From assembly GCA_003574685.1 (NCBI GenBank), contig QOCQ01000025.1, positions 1 through 64,000 on the forward strand: a DNA stretch of 64,000 nucleotides, read 5' to 3'. Within the stretch, counting starts at the first letter, position 1. Each line of letters opens with the position of its first letter. The notes below the pieces were generated by a model. That model saw nothing but the letters and a program-made list of their open reading frames with translations, had not been told where the DNA came from and made no database searches. Source of the DNA: Rhodospirillaceae bacterium SYSU D60007 (lineage in GTDB: Bacteria > Pseudomonadota > Alphaproteobacteria > Reyranellales > Reyranellaceae). Shown here in pieces: positions 50,323 through 57,706 of this stretch. The position numbers and the translations under genes are program-made.

Positions 50323-50824
50323 CCACGTCTTCAACGTCCTGTTTCTCTGCACGGGGAACTCGGCCCGCTCGATCCTTGCGGAGGCCATCCTGAACCGGCA
50401 AGGACAAGGCCGCTTCAGGGGATTCTCCGCCGGCTCGTACCCCAAGGGGACGGTCCACCCCTACACGCTCCAGCTTCTGAAGATGATGAACCACGACACA
50501 TCCTTCGCGCGGTCGAAAAGCTGGGACGAATTCGCGGCGCCCGGCGCTCCGGCGATGGATTTCGTGTTCACCGTCTGCGACGACGCGGCCAGCGAGGTTT
50601 GCCCGATCTGGCCGGGACAGCCGATGACCGCGCACTGGGGTGTTCCGGACCCTGCCGCCGTGGAAGGCACCGACGCGGAAAGGCACTTCGCCTTCGCCGA
50701 CGCCTACAGGATGCTGTCCAACCGCATATCGATCCTTGTCAGCCTGCCGATGACGTCGCTCGACAGACTGGCCTTGCAAAGGCGGCTCGACGAGATCGGC
50801 CGCAGCCTGCCCAGGGCGGGCTGA
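50315..50824 (+). CDS. arsC: Arsenate reductase (low-molecular-weight phosphatase family)
   Basis: A 169-residue LMW protein-tyrosine-phosphatase-fold protein. The P-loop is LFLCTGNSARS with Cys12 to Ser19. A further Cys pair sits in VFTVCDDAASEVCPIW, fitting the thioredoxin-coupled ArsC mechanism. It reduces arsenate to arsenite, which then leaves through the aquaporin. A role purely as a phosphatase is less likely in this operon. Confidence 0.9.
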   Translation: MRDHVFNVLFLCTGNSARSILAEAILNRQGQGRFRGFSAGSYPKGTVHPYTLQLLKMMNHDTSFARSKSWDEFAAPGAPAMDFVFTVCDDAASEVCPIWPGQPMTAHWGVPDPAAVEGTDAERHFAFADAYRMLSNRISILVSLPMTSLDRLALQRRLDEIGRSLPRAG

Positions 50825-50829
50825 GGCGC

Positions 50830-51534
50830 ATGGCGGCAGACCTGCAACGCCGCCTTGCGGCGGAGGCGCTCGGTACCGGCATGCTTGTCGCGACCGTCGT
50901 GGGCTCGGGCATCATGGCCGACCGGCTGACGGATGACGTCGCCCTCGCGCTGCTCGGCAATACACTGCCGACCGGCGCGATCCTCGTCGTGCTGATCTCG
51001 ACCCTTGGACCCGTCTCCGGCGCCCATTTCAATCCGGCGGTGACGCTCGCCTTTGCGCTCCGCCGGGAGATCGGGACCAACGTCGCACTTGCCTACGTCG
51101 CCGTGCAGGTGGCGAGCGGCGTTGCCGGGACGCTGCTTGCGCACGCCATGTTCGGCCTTCCGCTGCTGCAGGCGTCGCAGACCGCAAGAACAGGACCGGG
51201 GCAATGGATTGCCGAGCTCGTCGCCGCCTTCGGCCTCGTCTTCTTCATCCTTGCGGGCCGGCGCTCCCGGCCGGATGCCGTTGCATGGCTGGTCGGGCTC
51301 TACATCACCGCGGCCTACTGGTTCACCGCTTCCACTTCATTTGCCAATCCGGCAGTGGCGATTGCGCGCGCCTTCACCGACACGTTCTCCGGCATTCGCC
51401 CGCTCGACGCGCCGGCATTCATCGTCGCCGAGATCCTCGGCGCCGTCCTCGCCATGGCTGTGGCCGGCTGGCTTGGCGCCGAAAGGAAACCTGCCGTGGC
51501 CCTCGCCAGGGAGGAGCCGAAAGCAGCGGAATGA
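50830..51534 (+). CDS. aqpS: Aquaglyceroporin AqpS-like arsenite channel
   Basis: A 234-residue six-helix major intrinsic protein. The two NPA motifs are at residues 68-70 (AHFNPAVTLAF) and 173-175 (FANPAVAIAR). In Sinorhizobium meliloti the arsR-aqpS-arsC operon uses such a channel for passive arsenite exit instead of the ArsB pump. The same set is found here, with arsC before aqpS. It begins six bases after the arsC stop. Confidence 0.88.
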   Translation: MAADLQRRLAAEALGTGMLVATVVGSGIMADRLTDDVALALLGNTLPTGAILVVLISTLGPVSGAHFNPAVTLAFALRREIGTNVALAYVAVQVASGVAGTLLAHAMFGLPLLQASQTARTGPGQWIAELVAAFGLVFFILAGRRSRPDAVAWLVGLYITAAYWFTASTSFANPAVAIARAFTDTFSGIRPLDAPAFIVAEILGAVLAMAVAGWLGAERKPAVALAREEPKAAE

Positions 51535-51595
51535 AGATCGCCGCTGCGCCGTGCGCGGCCCGTCCTGCGTGCGGCGACATGCTTGACGCATCACC

Positions 51596-51765
51596 TCATG
51601 TCTGTGCGGGCGATCCCAAAAACCGCTCCTCGACTGTGGGGACGGAATGGTGCTCGTGGACAATGCTCCATTCACCGTCGACTTTCTTCAATCCGGTGGT
51701 CAGCCGGAAATCGAGCGGGCCCGCCGATGTGCCGTCGCAATGGACGAGGCCCCGCGAGCCGTGAG
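51596..51765 (-). pseudogene. C-terminal relic of a SnoaL/NTF2-like protein
   Basis: The minus frame reads GPLDFRLTTGLKKVDGEWSI then VHEHHSVPTV, the last strands of SnoaL-like (DUF4440) proteins. The N-terminal two thirds of the domain are missing; upstream the frame enters the segment preceding a family A repeat. Truncation by the repeat is the simplest reading. The remaining 51535-51977 interval is repeat sequence. Confidence 0.6.
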
Positions 51766-51837
51766 TGGAACAGGCGCACCGCAATCTCTTCGTCGTTGCA
51801 AAGGCGCAGTGGACATTCGCAAAGAAGGCTTGAAACC

Positions 51838-51958
51838 CCTTTCCCCGGAGGGGGAAGGTGCCCGAAGGGCGGAAGGGGGATGGCGCGCCTTGAAGGCCGT
51901 GCTTGCGGAGGCATCCCCCTTCCGGCGCTTCGCGCCACCTTCCCCCTCCGGGGGAAGG
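51838..51958. repeat. Family A palindromic repeat, copy 8
   Basis: The outer stem is slightly degraded on the left (CCTTTCCCCGGAGGGGGAAGG). It lies between the SnoaL relic and the O-methyltransferase stop codon. It shares about 55 bases of upstream flank with the 25244 copy. Confidence 0.83.
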
Positions 51959-51977
51959 CAAGACCAGACTTTGCGCC

Positions 51978-53060
51978 TTACGGCTTGCGGCCGATCACGG
52001 CGCCGTTCGCGGCGGGTGCGTCGAACCAGACCGTCTCGACGTGCCGGAATCCGGCTTCCTCGAGCCACGCCGAATATTCGGCCGGCGTGTAGTTTCGTCC
52101 TTCCGTCTCGATCAGCATGTTGAGGCTCATCAGCGCGGCCGGCGCCGGTCCGGTCTTTTCGTCATTGACGAGAAGCTCGCTGATGACGACTGCCCCGCCG
52201 CCCGGCAAAGCCTCGAAGGACCGGCGCAGCAGGGCGCGGTTCTTCGCTTCGTCCCAATCGTGCAGGATCATCGACAGCAGATGCACGTCGTGATCCTTCG
52301 GCAACGGCTCGAAGAAGCTGCCGCCTGCGGTCTCGATCCGGTCGGTCAGGCCGGCCTCGGCAATCTTTCTCGCGGCGATCGCCGCCACATGCGGCAAGTC
52401 AAGCACGGTTGCACGCAGCGCCCCATACTGTTTGCAAAGCTCGATGTCGTAGGCGCCCGATCCGCCGCCGATGTCCAGGAGGCGGCGGAAACGTCCGAGC
52501 TCCACCGCTTCGCCGAGCTTGCGCGCGGTCATCGTGGAAAGCGAATGCATCGCCTCCCAGAAGAGCGCCAGCATCGTCGGATCCTCGCCGTCGAAGATCG
52601 AGGATTGCACTGCCGGGTCCCACGTGGTTGGCCGGTTCGTGCGCAGCGCCTCTGCAAGTCTTCCCCAGCCCGCGTAGAGCCGCTTGTCGGCCATCTGCAC
52701 GAAGCCGCCGAAGTAATACGGTTTCCCGCGCACGAGATAGGCGTCACTTAACGGCGTATTGCGATAGCGGCCGTCCGCTTTCTCCAGAAGCCCGAGCGCC
52801 GCGCAGCCGGTCAACAGCATCTCGGCCGGTCGTGGATGCAGGCCGAGCGCTTCCGCCAGCCCGGCAGCCGTGATGCCGGCGCCGCCCGCCAGGCGGCTGA
52901 AGAGGTCCAGCTCGTGCGCCGCGGCCAGGGTCTTGAAGGCCCAGAATCCGGTCGAAAGCGCCATCAGCGGCACGGCGGAAGGAAGCTCCGGCGTGGCGGC
53001 ACTCGGCCGGGCGTTTGCCTGCTTGGCCGGAGGCGCTGTCCGCGAAGGCTGACTGGCCAT
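51978..53060 (-). CDS. O-methyltransferase (acetylserotonin/hydroxyneurosporene type)
   Basis: A 360-residue enzyme. The winged-helix dimerisation part includes GITAAGLAEALGLHPRPAEM (about 65-84). The SAM motif is LLDIGGGSGAYDIELC, followed by the acidic ATVLDLPHVAAIA. The catalytic-base region is SMILHDWDEAKNRALLRRSF, with His as the general base. Family members methylate hydroxyl groups of aromatic or carotenoid substrates. The start at 53060 has GGAGAGGTGATC before it. It is monocistronic. Confidence 0.85.
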   Translation of the reverse strand: MASQPSRTAPPAKQANARPSAATPELPSAVPLMALSTGFWAFKTLAAAHELDLFSRLAGGAGITAAGLAEALGLHPRPAEMLLTGCAALGLLEKADGRYRNTPLSDAYLVRGKPYYFGGFVQMADKRLYAGWGRLAEALRTNRPTTWDPAVQSSIFDGEDPTMLALFWEAMHSLSTMTARKLGEAVELGRFRRLLDIGGGSGAYDIELCKQYGALRATVLDLPHVAAIAARKIAEAGLTDRIETAGGSFFEPLPKDHDVHLLSMILHDWDEAKNRALLRRSFEALPGGGAVVISELLVNDEKTGPAPAALMSLNMLIETEGRNYTPAEYSAWLEEAGFRHVETVWFDAPAANGAVIGRKP

Positions 53061-53295
53061 GATCACCTCTCCTTCAGAGCGAGTCGCAGCCGCAACCGGC
53101 CGGTGGCCATTTACCCGGCGAGCCGCGGCTAGTCTGCTGAGGGGCGAATCTGGCGGTGCGGGGGTTACGCTTCGATTTCAAAAGGAGAAACTTCGGTTAC
53201 GCTTGAAACTTCCATTACTGTGCGCGGCGCCGGCTGACTTTCTCGACGTTTGTCTCGCCGTGAGGGTGGTTTGCACGTGCGCGACAAGTCGTTCG

Positions 53296-53365
53296 GCGCG
53301 CCGCCCACGTCGGCACCATCCCGGCCAATGGCGATGAGGAGATCGGCAAGTTCCTCGCCAGCGTT
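53296..53365 (+). pseudogene. Small GroEL-like relic
   Basis: One plus frame reads VGTIPANGDEEIGKFLA, matching the GroEL block V-x-T-I-S-A-N-G-D-x-x-I-G-x-x-I-A. Nothing else in that frame resembles GroEL. The rest of 53061-53477 has no gene. Chance similarity is possible, but seven consecutive conserved positions are suggestive. Confidence 0.45.
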
Positions 53366-53423
53366 CGCTCGGCGGAGCCAGCCGGACAACCAGGTACGCT
53401 CGCACTATTTGTGCTCACAGTTG

Positions 53424-53448
53424 GGAACCCGGGCGAAGGTGAGCAGTT
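53424..53448 (+). promoter_or_regulatory. Candidate EcfG-type general-stress promoter
   Basis: GGAAC at 53424-53428 and GTT at 53446-53448 are separated by 17 bases, matching the alphaproteobacterial EcfG consensus GGAAC-N16/17-(C)GTT. The ferritin-like ATG is 30 bases downstream. The downstream genes are of the kind commonly found in this regulon. Confidence 0.55.
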
Positions 53449-53477
53449 GCAAGGCCACCTATTCGCCGGAGATCTCT

Positions 53478-54734
53478 ATGGGATTCAATCCATTTAAGGA
53501 GCGGGGCATTCCGCTCGAAAAGCAACTGCGCACCTGGACGGAGCTTAACCTTCAGCCTTACGACAAGGAGGCCGTCCATCCGTTCAGCCGTTGCCGGGGA
53601 ATCCTGGCGAACGGCATCGAGGTCGAGGCCGTCATGTTCTCTCACAGCATGGCGCGCAATGTGATCGATCCCGAGCTCAGGAAGAAGCTGGCCATGGTGC
53701 GCCGCGTGGAGGCGCAGCAGCAGAAGGCGATCAACTGGCTGATCCCCGGCAACGAAAGCACGCTGGAGGTCACCATCGGCTACGAGCAGGTGGCGGTCGA
53801 TCTGACCGCGTGGGTAGCGCAAAACGAGCCGGACCCGTATTTGCGCCAGGTCTATGAGTTCGGCCTGCTTGAGGACTTCGATCACCTCTACCGCTACGCG
53901 AACATCCTCGACATGCTCGAAGGCAAGAAAGCCGCGAAGATCGTCGGCGAGCTCACCGAGATCACACCCGGCCGGCCGACCATCTTCGAGCATCGCGATC
54001 CGCGAGACGACGTGCGGCGGCCGATGACCGCCATGGCGGCGCACCCGCAGTCGGTCCTCAATGCGCTCACGGTCATGTCGGCCGAACAGCAGACCATGAA
54101 TTTCTACATGACCATCGGCAACCGCTACATGGAGCCGCTGGCCCGCGCGCTGTATCTGGAGATCGGCATGATCGAGGAACAGCATGTCACGCAGTACGAA
54201 TCCATCCTCGATCCCGCCTGCAGCCTGATCGAGAACCTGCTGCTCCATGAATACAACGAGTGCTGGATCTATTGGTCCTTCATGCAGGAGGAGCCCGACC
54301 CGCGGGTGCGTGCGCTCTATGAGAAGCATCTGGCGATGGAGATCGAGCATCTGCGTATCGCCGGCGAGCTGATGCGCCAGATCGAACGGCGCGATCCCGA
54401 AGAGCTTCTCGCGGCCGGCTTCGACAAGCCGATGGTGTTCAAGGAGAACAAGAAATATGTCCGCAGCGTGCTCGAAAAGCAGGTCGACCTGACCGCCAGG
54501 GACACCGACTTCGTACCCATCACGGACCTTCCGGCGGATCATCGCTACTTCGTGTACCAGTCCAGCGTCAACGCCGGCGAGAATCCGTCTGAAACCGTTA
54601 TCAACGAAGCGATCGCTGCCAACGGTGAGGAGTATCGCTACGAGTCCGAAGGCGACAATCCCGTCCCCGGTCTGTGCCGCGAGAAAAAGCGCAAGGACCG
54701 CAGCACTGAGTACGCGAAGCGTCTGGCAGCCTGA
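53478..54734 (+). CDS. Ferritin-like di-iron protein with two similar halves
   Basis: A 418-residue helical protein that I place in the ferritin-like superfamily. The second half has AEQQ (E203), ExxH in EEQH (E233/H236), E258 and a second ExxH in EIEH (E288/H291), the ligand set of a di-iron four-helix bundle. The first half echoes it: NEPDPYLRQVYEFGLLEDFDHL parallels EEPDPRVRALYEKHLAMEIEHL. It may bind iron or act in oxidative-stress defence. The hemerythrin gene follows 14 bases later. The start has GGAG and lies under an EcfG-like promoter. Confidence 0.72.
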   Translation: MGFNPFKERGIPLEKQLRTWTELNLQPYDKEAVHPFSRCRGILANGIEVEAVMFSHSMARNVIDPELRKKLAMVRRVEAQQQKAINWLIPGNESTLEVTIGYEQVAVDLTAWVAQNEPDPYLRQVYEFGLLEDFDHLYRYANILDMLEGKKAAKIVGELTEITPGRPTIFEHRDPRDDVRRPMTAMAAHPQSVLNALTVMSAEQQTMNFYMTIGNRYMEPLARALYLEIGMIEEQHVTQYESILDPACSLIENLLLHEYNECWIYWSFMQEEPDPRVRALYEKHLAMEIEHLRIAGELMRQIERRDPEELLAAGFDKPMVFKENKKYVRSVLEKQVDLTARDTDFVPITDLPADHRYFVYQSSVNAGENPSETVINEAIAANGEEYRYESEGDNPVPGLCREKKRKDRSTEYAKRLAA

Positions 54735-54748
54735 CGCGGGAGGAGGCC

Positions 54749-55309
54749 ATGAGCACCATCGTCGGATCAAAGCGGCCGAAAGCCGATCCGATCAACCTGC
54801 CGGCCGTCATCTCGGCCGGCAAGAAGGTCCCGCCCGACGCCTTCAACCTCCTGATGCAGGATCATCGCGAGGTGCTGGAGCTGTTCCGGTGCTACGACCT
54901 CACGACCGATCCGAAGGCGCGCCGCGCCATTGCGGCGCGGATCTGCATGGACCTGAAGGTCCACATGGAGTTCGAGGAGGAGCTCTTTTACGAAGCGGCC
55001 CGCGACGTTCTGGATGATGAGGACCTCGTCGAGGACGCCGAAGAGGAGCATGACGAGGCAAAGGCCATTGTCGAGCGGCTGGAGGAACGCACCACTGTCG
55101 ACGCTGCCTTCACGCGCGACGTTCATGCCCTGAAGGCTGCGATCGAGCAGCATGTCACGGTCGAGGAGACGGAACTCTTTCCCCGGCTCAGGCAAGCGTC
55201 TCTCGACAGTATCGCCCTTGGTGTCCCGCTATTCGTCCGGCGTGCAGAGCTGTTCGCGGCCCTCACTGGCAAGCCTCTGCCGGGCGTGGCTGCTCCAGCC
55301 AGTCAGTGA
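54749..55309 (+). CDS. Hemerythrin HHE-domain protein
   Basis: A 186-residue protein with the HHE pattern for an oxo-bridged di-iron site. Ligand candidates are H39 (QDHREV), H72 and E76 (VHMEFEEELF), H101 (EEHDEAK), H126 and H135/E139 (EQHVTVEETELF). Such proteins bind O2 or NO, or repair iron-sulfur clusters. A basic N-terminal arm precedes the bundle. It is encoded 14 bases after the ferritin-like gene, so the two probably work together in iron or redox stress. Confidence 0.88.
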   Translation: MSTIVGSKRPKADPINLPAVISAGKKVPPDAFNLLMQDHREVLELFRCYDLTTDPKARRAIAARICMDLKVHMEFEEELFYEAARDVLDDEDLVEDAEEEHDEAKAIVERLEERTTVDAAFTRDVHALKAAIEQHVTVEETELFPRLRQASLDSIALGVPLFVRRAELFAALTGKPLPGVAAPASQ

Positions 55310-55359
55310 TCTGACCTGTGGGGGCGGCGATCGTCTCGCGCGCCCCCACGGAAGCTGTC

Positions 55360-55662
55360 ATGGTAAGGATATTCCTCGCGCTGCCACTCGCGGCTGGAAT
55401 CTTTCTGCTCGCGGCACCCTCGGAAACAGGCCGCGGCCCGAGGATCAACCCTGTCGGTGCTTGGTGCCTCGTGGCTGGAGCCGGAGCGTGGCCCCTGCTT
55501 CCACCGCAGGGCCAACCTTTGACCACGATTGCGTTGTGGCCCGGTACTGAGACGAAGGACGTCCTCGCTGCCATTAACGCAACAGACGTCCGGCTTGTAT
55601 GGGCGGATTCCACCATGGGCGTGGTCGTTGTGCATACAGCCCCACCTGCCGACGCAGGCTGA
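55360..55662 (+). CDS. Small membrane-anchored hypothetical protein
   Basis: A 100-residue protein with an N-terminal hydrophobic anchor (MVRIFLALPLAAGIFLLAAP). A second apolar segment (GAWCLVAGAGAWPLLPP) and a soluble C-terminal half ending ADSTMGVVVVHTAPPADAG follow. No family is recognised. It overlaps the reading frame of the next gene by about 60 bases, and the start of that gene is uncertain. Confidence 0.5.
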   Translation: MVRIFLALPLAAGIFLLAAPSETGRGPRINPVGAWCLVAGAGAWPLLPPQGQPLTTIALWPGTETKDVLAAINATDVRLVWADSTMGVVVVHTAPPADAG

Positions 55663-56309
55663 TCGCCAGCCGCGCTCCAAGGCTTCACCAGCAAACCCGC
55701 AAAGACAAGCAGGCCGAGGAATTACGCGAGCTCCTGCTGCGCGAGCTCAATCACCGGGTCAGGAACCAATTCGGAGTCATCCGGACGCTCGTGATGCAAG
55801 GCAGCAGCAGCGGCCCTGAGGTGGAGGAGTACAAGAATATTCTCAGGGGCCGTCTGGAAGCGCTCGTCAGGGCTCATTCGCTGGCGATCGACAGCCGCCG
55901 GGGCAGCATCGACCTGACAACGCTTGCCGCGCGCACGCTGGAGCCTTACGCCACCGGAAAGCCCGACGCAATCCAGATCGAGGGCGAGCCGCTGCTGCTC
56001 GAAGCAGGGCATGCGCTCTCGCTCAGTCTCATCCTGCATGAACTCGCGACCAACGCGGTCAAGTACGGCGCGCTCTCTGCACCCGAAGGAACGATGAGGC
56101 TGACCTGGCGTACCCTGCGGGACAACACGGGCAGTCGGGTGGAGCTGGCATGGGTCGAGAGCGGCGGGCCTGCCGTCCGGCGGCCGGAACGGCGTGGTTT
56201 TGGAACGAAGCTCATCGAGCGAGCGTTTTCCTACGATCTGGGGGGCGAGGCAGAGATCGAGTTCCGACCGGAAGGCCTGCGCGTCAGGGCCTGGTTTCCG
56301 GCCTCCTGA
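55599..56309 (+). CDS. HWE-family histidine kinase core without sensor domain
   Basis: Up to 236 residues. The H-box is LLLRELNHRVRNQFGVIRTL with the phospho-acceptor His in LNHRVRN. The N-box is LSLSLILHELATNAVKYGAL and the G-box region reads RRGFGTKLIERAFSYDLGGE. The WxE motif is present as WVESGG. No PAS or transmembrane segment precedes the kinase, so either it is cytosolic with a partner sensor or its 5' part was lost. The ATG at 55599 is only the longest option. A stand-alone receiver follows. Confidence 0.78.
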   Translation: MGGFHHGRGRCAYSPTCRRRLIASRAPRLHQQTRKDKQAEELRELLLRELNHRVRNQFGVIRTLVMQGSSSGPEVEEYKNILRGRLEALVRAHSLAIDSRRGSIDLTTLAARTLEPYATGKPDAIQIEGEPLLLEAGHALSLSLILHELATNAVKYGALSAPEGTMRLTWRTLRDNTGSRVELAWVESGGPAVRRPERRGFGTKLIERAFSYDLGGEAEIEFRPEGLRVRAWFPAS

Positions 56310-56339
56310 GGTGGCGCCGCGTGCAAAAAATGGTGAGGC

Positions 56340-56729
56340 GTGCAGGGTGATGTCGCCAAGAGTGCGTTGGGTCTGCGCGTGCTGGTCGTGGAGGACGAGT
56401 TCCTGATCGCGATGGAAACCGAGCAGATGCTAGCCGATCTCGGCTGCATCGTGATCGGGCCAGTCCCCACCGTGGCGCGCGCGCTCGCACTGTTCGACCG
56501 CGAGAAGCCGGACTTCGCGATCCTCGACGTAAACCTGGGCAGGGAGCGATCAACCCCGGTCGCCGAGGCGCTCAGGGCGGGCGGTGTGCCGTTCGCGCTT
56601 GCCACCGGCTACAACGGCTCCCAGTTGCCCGAGAAGGCGTTCCGCAATGCGCCGCACCTCGGAAAACCCCTCGACCGCAATCTGCTCGTTCGCGCCCTCG
56701 CTCGTGTCAGGGACCGGCCGGGCGGATAA
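56340..56729 (+). CDS. Stand-alone response-regulator receiver domain
   Basis: A 129-residue CheY-like protein. The acidic pair is VVEDEFLIAME, the phospho-acceptor Asp is in FAILDVNLGRE, the switch Thr is in ATGYNGS and the Lys is in HLGKPLD. There is no output domain. It starts at a GTG 30 bases after the HWE kinase core and is its probable partner. It resembles the receiver fused to the hybrid kinase at 57707. Confidence 0.88.
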   Translation: MQGDVAKSALGLRVLVVEDEFLIAMETEQMLADLGCIVIGPVPTVARALALFDREKPDFAILDVNLGRERSTPVAEALRAGGVPFALATGYNGSQLPEKAFRNAPHLGKPLDRNLLVRALARVRDRPGG

Positions 56730-57205
56730 CTTCGAGGATCTCGGATATTCGTCTGAGAGGGTGAGGACTCGTGCTTCTTCTTGTGGAAAGGATGCGTCTT
56801 GCTGCTCAAATCGGTCAGTATCGCGCTCCCGCCATAGCCCCCGCTACGGACTATGTCAAAGAAGCCGACCTGCGCTTGTCATCGGTACTGCCACGACGAT
56901 CAGCGCAGCACGCCTACCGCCGATACTAACCGCTCAGACCAACGGCGTGGCACGCTCTCGCAACGGTTGCTGGCAGCCGGTGGACCCGACTGCTGGCGAG
57001 CGGACGGCAATGCCTAACGTTGAGCAGCGACCCAAGTATCTGGTCGGGATCACTTTATTCGCGCGCCAGCTATGCTGCTCTTCGATCCACAGTCTTGCGT
57101 GATCGAATAGGCCTGTTCTTTTTCACGATGTATTCGCAATGAGCCGTAGTACCGCGCTGTAGTCTTGGGCTCCCAACAACAATACCAAAAGGGCAGCATC
57201 CCGAG
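56730..57205. other. Gene-free interval
   Basis: No open frame here has coding character, and no repeat of families A-E is present. The last 100 bases are less G+C-rich and probably hold the promoter of the small gene at 57206. Confidence 0.5.
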
Positions 57206-57529
57206 ATGAAATACGTGAACCTGTTTCCGCGGCCGGTGGAGTGGAACATCGGCCTCGGACCGCGGCATTTGAACTCGATCGACGAAGCTATCAGTGCCAT
57301 CGAGATGTGGCTTGCGGTGACCCCGGACCTGCCACGCTACCGTGCGCTGCGCCAGCGCATGCTGACAGTACTGGAGATGCTGCTGCATGTTCGGATCGAG
57401 CCTCTCGATGCCGACCTCGCTTCGGCCAAGCTGGCCTTGAAGGGCCTAGTGCGTTACACGCGGACGGTCGAGGCGCGCCAGCGTGCCGCGGGAACCCCAC
57501 CGAGGACGTTCACCCACGTCACCCATTGA
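57206..57529 (+). CDS. DUF982-like small protein
   Basis: A 107-residue protein beginning MKYVNLFPRPVEWNIGLGPR, then NSIDEAISAIEMWLAV and a helical C-terminal half. The PV-x5-G-x-G start and the EA...W helix fit DUF982, a short family mostly from Rhizobiales and relatives with no known function. The assignment is by pattern only. It stands between two HWE-kinase units. Confidence 0.6.
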   Translation: MKYVNLFPRPVEWNIGLGPRHLNSIDEAISAIEMWLAVTPDLPRYRALRQRMLTVLEMLLHVRIEPLDADLASAKLALKGLVRYTRTVEARQRAAGTPPRTFTHVTH

Positions 57530-57706
57530 GGCCAGCATCACTGCGGCCGACAAGCAGCGCTTCATAGCAACAGCTTCGGCATGGGGTCTGCTCGAGGGCA
57601 TTAATCACCCCATGCTTCTCGCCTGTCGGCAATGTATGGGCAGCCATGTGCGTCGGCGCTTTGGCGGGCGCACCGACATGACGTAGGCTGGCCCGAAGAG
57701 GTCGAG

